A DNA stretch of 56,691 bases from Arthrobacter horti (lineage in GTDB: Bacteria; Actinomycetota; Actinomycetes; Actinomycetales; Micrococcaceae), in assembly GCF_030731045.1 (NCBI RefSeq), contig NZ_JAVALS010000015.1, forward strand, positions 1 to 56,691, given 5' to 3'. The notes below the pieces were generated by a model, which ran no database searches, was not told the origin of the DNA, and was given only the letters and a program-made list of their open reading frames with translations. This document shows positions 16,195 through 24,245 of this stretch, piece by piece (position 1 is the stretch's first letter; every line of letters starts with the position of its first letter). The position numbers and the translations under genes are program-made.

Positions 16195-17169
16195 GTGCTA
16201 TCCACCGATTCGCCGGCCCGGACCGCTCTCGGCCCCACACCGCATCAGCCCGACGCACTCGATCCGAGCCCGCGCAATCACGTCCCGCACAATCACTTCC
16301 CGCGCAGCGCCGCCGCGGGCCTCTGGTGGGGGCTGCTCGGCGTCGTCGCCTTCTCCCTCACCGTGCCGCTCACCCGGGTGGCAGTGGCCGGATTGCCGCC
16401 GCTGTTCGTCGGAGCCGGGCGGGCCGCCGTCGCGGGGTTCCTGGCGCTCGCGGTGCTCCTGGTGACCCGCCAGCCGCTGCCCACCCGCCACCAGTGGTGG
16501 CGGCTGGCCGTGGTGGCGCTGGGCATCGTGGTGGGCTTCCCATTCCTTTCCACCCTGGCACTCCAGACGGCGCCGGCCAGTCACGGGGCCGTGGTGGGTG
16601 CGGTGCTGCCGGCCGTCACCGCGGTCCTGGCCGTGCTCCGTGGCAGGGAACGTCCCCGTCTGCGGTTCTGGCTCTTTTCCGCAGCGGGCGCCCTGGCCGT
16701 GCTGCTGTTCGCTTCGCTCCGGAACGGTGGTCTGGAGGGGCTCCAGGCCGCGGACTGGCTCCTGTTCGGCGCCATCGCCGCCGCAGCCGTGGGCTATGCC
16801 GAGGGCGGGCTGCTCTCCCGGGAACTCGGCTCGTGGCAGACGGTGTCCTGGGCGCTGGTCCTCTCTCTGCCGGTCATGGTTCTGCTGAGCGGGTACTCGG
16901 TGGCGACGGAGCCATTCCACGCCGACGCCGCCCAATGGGGATCATTCACCTACCTGGCCGTGGTGAGCATGTACCTGGGCTACTTCGCCTGGTACCGCGG
17001 CCTGGCGATCGGGCCCATGACCTCCGTGAGTCAGGTGCAGCTGGTCCAGCCGGTGCTGTCGATCGTCTGGGCGGCGCTGCTGCTGGGAGAGGCGATCACC
17101 TGGCCCACGCTCCTGGGCGGGCTGACCGTGGTGCTGTGTGCGGGCTTCGCGGTGCGCAGCCGGAGATGA
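16195..17169 (+). CDS. EamA-family (DMT) transporter
   Basis: An integral membrane protein of about 324 residues with ten hydrophobic segments in two EamA repeats (first near LWWGLLGVVAFSLTVPLTRV, second ending in the LLLGEAITWPTLLGG motif). Such proteins export amino acids, metabolites or drugs. The start is uncertain: GTG at 16195 avoids overlap with the divergent MocR start, while in-frame starts at 16141 and 16156 would overlap it, and no clear binding site precedes any of them. Control by the neighbouring MocR is likely. Confidence 0.82.
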   Translation: MLSTDSPARTALGPTPHQPDALDPSPRNHVPHNHFPRSAAAGLWWGLLGVVAFSLTVPLTRVAVAGLPPLFVGAGRAAVAGFLALAVLLVTRQPLPTRHQWWRLAVVALGIVVGFPFLSTLALQTAPASHGAVVGAVLPAVTAVLAVLRGRERPRLRFWLFSAAGALAVLLFASLRNGGLEGLQAADWLLFGAIAAAAVGYAEGGLLSRELGSWQTVSWALVLSLPVMVLLSGYSVATEPFHADAAQWGSFTYLAVVSMYLGYFAWYRGLAIGPMTSVSQVQLVQPVLSIVWAALLLGEAITWPTLLGGLTVVLCAGFAVRSRR

Positions 17170-17214
17170 CGGGTGGAGGCGACGGACGGGACCGCCCCCG
17201 ACCCGGCCGGCTCT

Positions 17215-17285
17215 CGCTGAAACAGTGGGTTTCCGCTGAAACAGTGGTCTAAACCCACTGTCTCAGCGGAAACCCACTGTTTCGG
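17215..17285. repeat. palindromic element, family B copy 2
   Basis: Four units of the CTGAAACAGTGGGTTT type are arranged as two forward then two reverse, making a near-perfect palindrome of about 70 bases centred near 17250. It separates the convergent EamA and SRPBCC genes and is nearly identical to 22078-22149. Confidence 0.88.
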
Positions 17286-17300
17286 CAGGACCGCAGCGCC

Positions 17301-17372
17301 GAGCCGCAGAGCCGCAGGACCGCCGAGCCGCAGAGCCGCAGGACCGCCGAGCCGCAGAGCCGCAGGACCGCA
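17301..17372 (+). repeat. 24-bp tandem repeat, three copies
   Basis: The unit starting GAGCCGCAGAGCCGCAGG recurs at 17301, 17325 and 17349. It lies just downstream of the SRPBCC gene stop, next to the family B palindrome. Non-coding. Confidence 0.85.
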
Positions 17373-17414
17373 GCGCCGCCGGAGGGACAATCGGCCGACG
17401 CCTCAGCGACTGAA

Positions 17415-17882
17415 CTACGGCGCCACCTCGGCGAGGAGCGCTGTGAGGCGGGCCAGGCCGCCGTCGTCGTCCGACCCGCCCACCTCCTCCCGCGCGGCGG
17501 GGGTGGTGAACATGGCGATCGCCTCGAGGCGGCATCCGCCGCCGGGAAGCTCCAGGAAGTCGAGCACCTCCAGCACGGGGCCGTGCGAATCGGCCTCCGC
17601 CTCCACGGTCTGCACGATCCGCCAGGGGTCGGACAGCTCGTGGAAGGCGCCGTAGAAGCTCCAGTCCTCGCCATCGGCGCCCACCGAGTAACTCCACGAA
17701 CCGCCGGTACGCGCGTCCCAGCGGCGGAAGCGCAGCTCCACGCCCTCCGGCACCAGCCAGCGCGCCAGCCAGAGGGGGTCGGTGTGCGCGCGGAAGACGG
17801 TTTCCACGGGTGCGTCGAACTCCCAGACGCGGTTGATGCCGCGCAGGCCCTGCCACTCCTCGAGCTGCCGGATGCTGTCCAC
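17415..17882 (-). CDS. SRPBCC (AHSA1-like) protein
   Basis: From the GTG at 17880-17882, preceded by GGAGGGGAG, the protein has 155 residues; an in-frame GTG at 17903 would place that binding site inside the gene. INRVWEFDAPVETVFRAHTDP at the start and the GSWSYSV and YGAFHEL segments match the START-like AHSA1/activator fold, which binds hydrophobic ligands in a cavity. No enzymatic residue is evident. It is a single gene convergent with eamA. Confidence 0.8.
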   Translation of the reverse strand: MDSIRQLEEWQGLRGINRVWEFDAPVETVFRAHTDPLWLARWLVPEGVELRFRRWDARTGGSWSYSVGADGEDWSFYGAFHELSDPWRIVQTVEAEADSHGPVLEVLDFLELPGGGCRLEAIAMFTTPAAREEVGGSDDDGGLARLTALLAEVAP

Positions 17883-18036
17883 GCGGCTCCCCTCCCACTC
17901 CACGGTCGTGTTCTCCAGGCAGTCTGCTGGGCGGCGTCACGCGAGGTCAACGACGCGCGTCACGGGGCGGCACATGCCGTCACCGGACTTCACGGGAGGT
18001 CATCCGGCCGCCGCGGCGGGGTGGTTGACTGGAGGC

Positions 18037-18552
18037 ATGATCCGCGCCATGACTCCCGAGGATTTCCCCGCCGTCCAGGCCCTGGAGCTGGCCGCGGGAC
18101 AGCTCTTCCGGCAGGTGGGCATGGCATCGATCGCGGACGACGAGGCCTTCTCCGACGCGGAGCTGGCGGGCTTCGTCGCGGCCGCTCAGGCCTGGGTCCT
18201 GACCCTTTCAACGGAAACCGACGACGGCGCCGTGGCCGCCTACGCGGTCGGCGAGACGCTGGACGGGGCTGCGCACCTGGAGCAGCTGAGCGTGCACCCT
18301 CAGCACGCGCGGCAGGGTCTCGGAGCGCGGCTGCTGGAGTTCTTCCGTGCGACGGCGAGGGAGCGGGGCGAGTCCCGGGTGACCCTCACGACCTTCCGTG
18401 ACGTTCCCTGGAACGCCCCGTACTACGCGAGGCTGGGCTTCGCCGAGCTGCCGGAGGCCGCGTGGGGCCCTGAGCTGAGGGCCAAGGTCGCGGGTGAGGC
18501 GGCGCACGGCCTGGACCGCTGGCCGCGCGTGGTCATGGCGGCGGAGATCTGA
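18037..18552 (+). CDS. GNAT-family acetyltransferase
   Basis: A 171-residue N-acetyltransferase. The acetyl-CoA binding segment is LEQLSVHPQHARQGLGARLLEF (the Q/R-x-x-G-x-G/A motif is in RQGLGA), and a C-terminal NAPYYARLGF is typical. GGAGGC lies immediately before the ATG at 18037; the second in-frame ATG at 18049 has more usual spacing, so the start could be either. The acceptor substrate is unknown. The gene is followed by a family A palindrome. Confidence 0.85.
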   Translation: MIRAMTPEDFPAVQALELAAGQLFRQVGMASIADDEAFSDAELAGFVAAAQAWVLTLSTETDDGAVAAYAVGETLDGAAHLEQLSVHPQHARQGLGARLLEFFRATARERGESRVTLTTFRDVPWNAPYYARLGFAELPEAAWGPELRAKVAGEAAHGLDRWPRVVMAAEI

Positions 18553-18590
18553 GCTTCGGCCCCGCCTCACCTACGCGAAGCGCCAGTTAA

Positions 18591-18617
18591 TCGCAGTCCG
18601 GGGCGCTGCGACTGCGA
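18591..18617. repeat. palindromic element, family A copy 3
   Basis: TCGCAGTC (18591-18598) and GACTGCGA (18610-18617) form arms, extended imperfectly by GTTAA and CTAAAT outside. It separates the convergent GNAT and PabC-like genes. Confidence 0.75.
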
Positions 18618-18650
18618 CTAAATGACCGCTCGCGGAAGGGGAACGGGGCC

Positions 18651-19574
18651 TTATTCGATCCCGAGGAACAACGTGTTCAGCTCGGCTGTGAGCTCCGCGG
18701 CGACGGCCGGGTCGGAGCCGATGACCTTGCCGTCGATGTGCTTGACCGGTGCGATCAGCCGGATCGAGGAGATCAGCCACACGGCGTCGGCATCGAACAG
18801 GTCCTCCGGCTCCAGCGGTCCGTAGCCCAGCTCCCAGCCGGCCGCCTTGGCCGCGGCGAACAGCGCACCCTGGGAGGTTCCCGGGAGGATGCCGGCGTCC
18901 AGCAGAGGGGTGACGAGGCGTTTGGTGACAGTGCCGTCGTCGTTCACGTCCCGGTGCGCCAGCAGCACGGTGGACGTCGGGCCCTCCAGGACGCGGCCGT
19001 CCGCAGAGGTGAAGATGACGTCGTCCGCGCCGATGCTGTGCGCGTGCCGCAGGGCGGCCATGTTGACGGCGTAGGAGAGCGTCTTGGCACCCAGCAGCAG
19101 CCACGGGGCGCGGTCGGCCAGATCGCTGTCGTAGCCACGGTCCAGGAGTACGACGTCGACGCCCTCCACGCGCTGTTTCTTCCCCAGGGCGGGGGCCGGG
19201 CTGGCCTGGACCCATTCAGTGGGCGCGCCGGCACCTTCCACCCCGCGGCTGACCAGGAGCTTCACCACGAACTCGTCGATGCCGGGGTGGGTCTCCAGGT
19301 AGAGGTCCACGGCCGTGGAGATGGCCGCTCGCCAGGCGTCCGGGGCGCTGAGCGCCAGGTCCAGGGCCTTCGCCGAGCCGGCCAGGCGGGCCAGGTGGGC
19401 GGGCAGTTTCCTCAGCTTCCCGTTGAGCACCAGAAGGGATTCGAAGACGCCGTCGCCGCGCGTCGCCCCCAGATCCGTGGCCATCAGCTGCGGCACGGAC
19501 GCGTCCGCCACGCGCCCGTCCGGGTGGGCGGGATCGAGGAAAACGAGCACGGTGCTGGCAGGCGCTGAGGTCAT
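18651..19574 (-). CDS. pabC: class IV aminotransferase, probable aminodeoxychorismate lyase
   Basis: A 307-residue fold-type-IV PLP enzyme. GDGVFESL is at 41-48, the PLP lysine is K164 in LLGAKTLSYAVNM, and LEGPTSTVLL at 196-205 binds the cofactor phosphate. PabC releases pyruvate from aminodeoxychorismate to give p-aminobenzoate for folate. D-amino-acid or branched-chain aminotransferases share the fold, so the name rests partly on a PabB-containing gene at 24246-26285. The ATG at 19572-19574 is chosen; upstream in-frame residues overlap the divergent cls promoter. Confidence 0.8.
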   Translation of the reverse strand: MTSAPASTVLVFLDPAHPDGRVADASVPQLMATDLGATRGDGVFESLLVLNGKLRKLPAHLARLAGSAKALDLALSAPDAWRAAISTAVDLYLETHPGIDEFVVKLLVSRGVEGAGAPTEWVQASPAPALGKKQRVEGVDVVLLDRGYDSDLADRAPWLLLGAKTLSYAVNMAALRHAHSIGADDVIFTSADGRVLEGPTSTVLLAHRDVNDDGTVTKRLVTPLLDAGILPGTSQGALFAAAKAAGWELGYGPLEPEDLFDADAVWLISSIRLIAPVKHIDGKVIGSDPAVAAELTAELNTLFLGIE

Positions 19575-19719
19575 GGAATCAAGGGTACTGACCCGCGGCG
19601 GGGAACGAGGCGCGGGCCTGTGCATGTGGACAACGGGAGAAGTGTCGCACCGGCCCGCTATCCTCGGAACAACGCGCGGTGGCCCCGACCGGGAACCGGC
19701 GGACGGAACGGGGGAATGC

Positions 19720-21186
19720 ATGCTGCCATATGCCTGGCCTCAGGACTGGACCGTGGGCTTCACCATCTGGGTGGTGGTGGACTTCGTGATCCGCGTGGTC
19801 CTGCTCGGTGTGGTGCCAGGAAACCGGCGCCCCACCACTGCCATGGCCTGGCTGCTGGCCATCTTCCTGATCCCCGACGCCGGCCTGATCCTCTTCCTGC
19901 TGTTCGGCAACTTCCGGCTCAAAGGACGGCGGGTCCGCGAACTGGAGGACGTCAACCGCCGCGTGCGCGAATCCAGCTCCCTCCTGGAAGTCGCCCCGGA
20001 CGAGCTGCACCTTCCCGCCTGGCTGCGCTCCGCCGTCGAACTCAACCGCCGCCTGGGCGCCCAGCCCCTCACGGCCGGCAACCACGTGGAACTGATCCCC
20101 GGCTACGAGGATTCCATCCAGGCCATGGCGGCAGAGGTGCGGCAGGCCAAGCGCTTCGTCAACGTCGAGTTCTACATCATGGCCTACGACGCCGTGACGG
20201 AACCGCTGTTCACCGCGCTGGAGGAGGCCGCGCTCCGGGGGGTCGAGGTCCGGCTCCTGTTCGACCACATCGGCACCCTGCGGATCCCCGGATACCGCCG
20301 GCTGCTGCGCCGGCTCAAGGCCTCCCACATCCGCTGGCAGCGCATGCTCCCCGTGATGCCGCTGGCCGGCCAATGGCGCCGCCCGGACCTGCGCAATCAC
20401 CGGAAGATCCTGGTGGTCGACGGCGAAGTGGCGTTCACCGGATCCCAGAACCTCACCGAACCGTCCTACAACAAGTCCAAGAACCGCAAGGCAGGGCGCC
20501 GCTGGGTGGAACTCATGGCCCGGGTGGAGGGGCCGGTGGTGGCGAGCCTGAACGTGGTGTTCGCCACGGACTGGCTGAGCGAGACGGACGAGTCGCTGGA
20601 GCCGCAGATCCACCTGCCCGCCCCCGTGCACGGCGCCGTCCCCGCCCAGGTGGTCCCGAGCGGCCCCGGGTTCGCCCAGGAAAACAATCTGCGGCTTTTC
20701 AACGCCCTGATCTACTCGGCCCAGGAGCGGGTCTCCATCTGCAGCCCGTACTTCGTCCCGGACGACTCGCTCCTGTACGCGATCACCACGGCTGTGCAGC
20801 GCGGGGTCCAGGTGGAGCTGTTCGTCTCCGAACAGGGCGACCAGTTCCTGGTGCACCACGCCCAGCGGTCCTACTACCAGGCGCTGCTGGAGGCCGGGGT
20901 GCGGATCTTCCTCTACAAGGCGCCGGCCGTGCTGCACGCCAAGCACTTCACCGTTGATGACGAGGTGGCCGTCCTGGGCTCCAGCAATATGGACATGCGG
21001 TCCTTCTCGCTGAACTTCGAGGTGTCCCTCATGATGGTGGGCCCGGAGATCGTGCGGGACCTGCGCGTGGTTCAGGACCAGTACCGGGGGACGTCCCGGG
21101 AGCTCGGCCTGGAGGAGTGGCAGGAGCGGTCCGTGCTGTCCAAGTATGTGGACAACGTCTGCCGGCTGTCGGCGACGTTGCAGTAG
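19720..21186 (+). CDS. cls: cardiolipin synthase
   Basis: A 488-residue membrane enzyme of the phospholipase D superfamily. Two N-terminal membrane segments (about 11-33 and 41-63) precede two HKD motifs, H227-x-K229-x4-D234 (HRKILVVD) and H406-x-K408-x4-D413 (HAKHFTVD). It condenses phosphatidylglycerol molecules (or uses CDP-diacylglycerol) to make cardiolipin. GGGGGAA precedes the ATG at 19720. It is divergent from the pabC-like gene and convergent with the XRE gene 10 bases downstream. Confidence 0.93.
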   Translation: MLPYAWPQDWTVGFTIWVVVDFVIRVVLLGVVPGNRRPTTAMAWLLAIFLIPDAGLILFLLFGNFRLKGRRVRELEDVNRRVRESSSLLEVAPDELHLPAWLRSAVELNRRLGAQPLTAGNHVELIPGYEDSIQAMAAEVRQAKRFVNVEFYIMAYDAVTEPLFTALEEAALRGVEVRLLFDHIGTLRIPGYRRLLRRLKASHIRWQRMLPVMPLAGQWRRPDLRNHRKILVVDGEVAFTGSQNLTEPSYNKSKNRKAGRRWVELMARVEGPVVASLNVVFATDWLSETDESLEPQIHLPAPVHGAVPAQVVPSGPGFAQENNLRLFNALIYSAQERVSICSPYFVPDDSLLYAITTAVQRGVQVELFVSEQGDQFLVHHAQRSYYQALLEAGVRIFLYKAPAVLHAKHFTVDDEVAVLGSSNMDMRSFSLNFEVSLMMVGPEIVRDLRVVQDQYRGTSRELGLEEWQERSVLSKYVDNVCRLSATLQ

Positions 21187-21196
21187 CTGGAACCGG

Positions 21197-22030
21197 TCAG
21201 CGGGAGCCGAGACCGCCGTCGTCGTCCGCTGGATTGTCAGCGCCCGACGCCGGCGTGTATACGATCAGCTTCAGCGCTGGGGCGTCGGCGAGGCTCAGCT
21301 GGTGGTGCTCATAGGTGACCGTGCGGCCGTCCGGGTGGTTGAACGCGCGGGTGCGCGGGGTGAAGCCGCGGATGCCATAGGCCTCCCATTGGGCCCGGAA
21401 GTCCGGGCTCGACTGCATCAGCTCCGCCACCAGGCTGGCCTTCCGGGCGTCCTGGATCCGGGAGCCCGTCTCGGCGCGGAATTCGGCCAGGAACTGGGCG
21501 CTGGTCTGTTCCCAGTCGGGCAGCAGGGCTCGGACGGCGGGGTCGGTGAATACGAGTTTCAGGAGGTTCCGCTCCGGGCCGGTGACCTCCAGGACGCGCG
21601 GGAACAGATCGCTGTAGGCCCGGTTCCAGGCCACGATGTCCCAGTTCCCTTCCAGCGCCAGAGCAGGGTTGGGCCCGATCGCGTCCAGGAGCCGCTGGAC
21701 GTGTGCGGTGGTCTCTGCGGTGCCGGGCCCGGGAGCGGGTGCGGCGTATCCGAAGGGCGTGAGCAGATAGCGCTGCTCGGCCGGGTCAAGGCGGAGGACG
21801 GTGGCCAGGCTGGTCAGCACCTCGCGGGACGGGTTGACCTTCCGGCCCTGTTCCAGCCAGGTGTACCAGGTCACGGAGATGGCGGAGAGGAACGCGACCT
21901 CCTCCCGCCGCAGCCCCACGTCCTTGCCCCGGCCGGCTTGCGGCAGGCCGTAGTCACCGCGCACCGCCTGACGACGACGCGCGGCCAGGAAGTTCCCCAG
22001 CTCCTTGCGCCAGGCTTCGGGGTCGTTCAT
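21197..22030 (-). CDS. XRE-family regulator with MmyB-like ligand domain
   Basis: A 277-residue regulator. The N-terminal helix-turn-helix (about 10-80) includes GLRREEVAFLSAISVTWYTWLEQGR, typical of this actinobacterial group, and the C-terminal half (about 105-265, with WDIVAWNRAY and HHQLSLADAPALKLIVYTP) matches the MmyB-like PAS-fold ligand-binding domain. These repressors often control a neighbouring oxidoreductase, but here the divergent gene across 259 bases is ilvD and a direct link is doubtful. A family B palindrome lies just upstream. Confidence 0.88.
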   Translation of the reverse strand: MNDPEAWRKELGNFLAARRRQAVRGDYGLPQAGRGKDVGLRREEVAFLSAISVTWYTWLEQGRKVNPSREVLTSLATVLRLDPAEQRYLLTPFGYAAPAPGPGTAETTAHVQRLLDAIGPNPALALEGNWDIVAWNRAYSDLFPRVLEVTGPERNLLKLVFTDPAVRALLPDWEQTSAQFLAEFRAETGSRIQDARKASLVAELMQSSPDFRAQWEAYGIRGFTPRTRAFNHPDGRTVTYEHHQLSLADAPALKLIVYTPASGADNPADDDGGLGSR

Positions 22031-22077
22031 GGTGGGGGCCTTTCGTCGTGGGTGGCGGTTGCGTGGGCCAAGGACTC

Positions 22078-22149
22078 CGCCGAGACAGTGGGTTTCCGCT
22101 GAAACAGTGGTTTAAACCCACTGTTTCAGCGGAAACCCACTGTCTCAGC
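22078..22149. repeat. palindromic element, family B copy 3
   Basis: Two forward then two reverse units around a central TTTAAA, reading CAGTGGGTTTCCGCTGAAAC on the left and its complement on the right. Unlike copy 2 it lies between divergent genes (the XRE regulator and ilvD), so it cannot serve only as a terminator. Confidence 0.88.
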
Positions 22150-22243
22150 AGGGCGAGGACGACGTGCTCAGCAGAGTCAGGCCGCGGTGGCTCACCGAGC
22201 CGGTCATCACAGAGGATCAATCCTAGTACTCCCACTACCAGTA

Positions 22244-22272
22244 TTGACACCGTCTTGGTGTCACGGTATCCG
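22244..22272 (+). promoter_or_regulatory. ilvD promoter with overlapping inverted repeat
   Basis: TTGACA (22244-22249) and TATCCG (22267-22272) are spaced by 17 bases. TGACACC (22245-22251) and GGTGTCA (22257-22263) form perfect 7-bp arms inside the promoter, a natural repressor site. The ATG of ilvD is 18 bases after the -10. Confidence 0.55.
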
Positions 22273-22289
22273 CGCGAAAGACTGACAGC

Positions 22290-24176
22290 ATGCCCGCATA
22301 CCGTTCTCGCACTGTCACCCACGGCCGCAACATGGCTGGAGCCCGCGCACTGCTGCGTGCGTCCGGCGTCGCCAATTCCGACATCGGCAAGCCGATCATC
22401 GCCGTCGCGAACTCCTTCACCGAGTTCGTCCCCGGCCACACGCACCTCGCCCCCGTGGGCCGGATCGTCTCCGACGCGATCCTTGCCGCCGGCGCCGTGC
22501 CGCGCGAGTTCAACACGATCGCCGTGGATGACGGCATCGCCATGGGCCACGGCGGCATGCTTTACTCGCTGCCGTCCCGCGACCTGATCGCCGACTCGGT
22601 GGAGTACATGGCCAACGCGCACTGCGCCGACGCCCTGGTCTGCATCTCCAACTGCGACAAGATCACCCCCGGCATGCTCATGGCCGCCCTGCGCCTGAAC
22701 ATCCCCACCGTGTTCGTCTCCGGCGGCCCCATGGAGGCCGGCCGCGTGACCCTCACGGACGGCTCGGTGCGCTCGCTGGACCTGGTCAACGCGATCGCGG
22801 ACGCCGTGGACGAGTCCATCTCGGATGCGGACATCAACCTCATCGAAGAGAACGCCTGCCCCACCTGCGGCTCCTGCTCCGGCATGTTCACGGCCAACTC
22901 CATGAACTGCCTGACCGAGGCCATCGGCCTCTCCCTGCCGGGCAACGGCTCCGTGCTGGCCACGCACACCGCCCGCAAGGCGCTCTACGAGAAGGCCGGC
23001 GCCACGGTGGTGGACCTGGTCAAGCGCTACTACGACGGCGATGACGCCTCCGTCCTGCCCCGCTCCATCGCCACGGCCAAGGCCTTCGACAACGCCATGG
23101 CCCTGGACATCTCCATGGGCGGCTCCACCAACACGATCCTGCACCTGCTGGCCGCGGCCCAGGAGGCCGGCGTGGACTACGGCCTGGCCGAGATGGACGC
23201 CAAGTCCCGCCAGGTGCCCTGCCTGGCCAAGGTGGCCCCGAACGTGGCCAAGGACAAGACCTACTACATGGAGGACGTGCACCGCGCCGGCGGCATCCCC
23301 GCCCTGCTCGGCGAGCTGAACCGCGGCGGCCTGCTCCACCAGGACGTGCACTCGGTGCACTCGGAGGACCTCAACGGCTGGCTGGACGACTGGGACATCC
23401 GCGGTGGCAAGGCCACCCAGGAGGCCCAGGACCTGTGGCACGCGGCCCCCGGCGGCGTCCGCTCCTCCACCGCCTTCTCCCAGTCGAACGTGTGGACCTC
23501 CCTGGACACGGATTCCGAGGGCGGCTGCATCCGCTCCGTGGAGCACGCCTACTCCAAGGACGGCGGCCTGGCCGTGCTGCACGGCAACGTCGCGTTGGAC
23601 GGCGCCGTGGTGAAGACCGCCGGCGTGGACGAGTCCATCTGGACCTTCGAAGGCCCGGCCGTGGTGTGCGAATCCCAGGATGAGGCCGTGGAGAAGATCT
23701 TGAACAAGACCGTCAAGGAGGGCGACGTGGTGGTCATCCGCTACGAGGGCCCCAAGGGCGGCCCGGGCATGCAGGAGATGCTCTACCCGACCTCCTTCCT
23801 CAAGGGCCGCGGCCTGGGCAAGAAGTGCGCCCTGATCACGGACGGCCGCTTCTCCGGCGGCACCTCCGGCCTGTCCATCGGCCACATCTCGCCGGAGGCC
23901 GCGTCCGGTGGCGCGATCGCCCTGGTGGAGGACGGCGACCTCATCCGCATCGACATCCCCACCCGCTCCCTGGAGCTGCTGGTGGACCAGGACGTGCTGG
24001 ACGCCCGCCGCGAGCGGATCGAGGCCACCACGGGCTACCACCCGGTGGGCCGTGAGCGCGAGGTCTCCGCGGCGCTGCGCGCCTACGCGGCCATGGCGAC
24101 CTCTGCGGACAAGGGTGCCGTGCGCGACGTCGACGCCCTCTACCGCCTGACCTCGCCGCAGCCGGTGGCCCAGTAG
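22290..24176 (+). CDS. ilvD: dihydroxy-acid dehydratase
   Basis: A 628-residue iron-sulfur dehydratase that converts dihydroxy-3-methylbutanoate or -pentanoate to the 2-oxo acids, the penultimate step shared by valine and isoleucine synthesis. [10 protein letters not shown] holds C122 and K124, and [14 protein letters not shown] holds C190, C193 and C196; the C122/C190-type cysteines ligate the cluster. TDGRFSGGT near the C-terminus is also diagnostic. Length is normal for the family. The gene has its own promoter and a 20-bp-stem terminator, so it is monocistronic. Confidence 0.96.
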   Translation: MPAYRSRTVTHGRNMAGARALLRASGVANSDIGKPIIAVANSFTEFVPGHTHLAPVGRIVSDAILAAGAVPREFNTIAVDDGIAMGHGGMLYSLPSRDLIADSVEYMANAHCADALVCISNCDKITPGMLMAALRLNIPTVFVSGGPMEAGRVTLTDGSVRSLDLVNAIADAVDESISDADINLIEENACPTCGSCSGMFTANSMNCLTEAIGLSLPGNGSVLATHTARKALYEKAGATVVDLVKRYYDGDDASVLPRSIATAKAFDNAMALDISMGGSTNTILHLLAAAQEAGVDYGLAEMDAKSRQVPCLAKVAPNVAKDKTYYMEDVHRAGGIPALLGELNRGGLLHQDVHSVHSEDLNGWLDDWDIRGGKATQEAQDLWHAAPGGVRSSTAFSQSNVWTSLDTDSEGGCIRSVEHAYSKDGGLAVLHGNVALDGAVVKTAGVDESIWTFEGPAVVCESQDEAVEKILNKTVKEGDVVVIRYEGPKGGPGMQEMLYPTSFLKGRGLGKKCALITDGRFSGGTSGLSIGHISPEAASGGAIALVEDGDLIRIDIPTRSLELLVDQDVLDARRERIEATTGYHPVGREREVSAALRAYAAMATSADKGAVRDVDALYRLTSPQPVAQ

Positions 24177-24187
24177 GCCTTTGAAGC

Positions 24188-24232
24188 ACGACGCCGGAGC
24201 GTCACCTCCCGCAGGTGACGCTCCGGCGTCGT
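24188..24232. terminator. bidirectional terminator, ilvD / kinase-pabB
   Basis: Perfect 20-bp arms (24188-24207 and 24213-24232, inner end GTCACCT/AGGTGAC) enclose CCCGC and are followed by CGTTTAA. It serves the convergent ilvD and kinase-pabB genes. Confidence 0.9.
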
Positions 24233-24245
24233 CGTTTAAGCGGGC

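Noticed and set aside
21954..24041. Long minus-strand open frame opposite ilvD
   Set aside because: Shadow of ilvD; composition dominated by Gly, Val, His and Asp with no domain.
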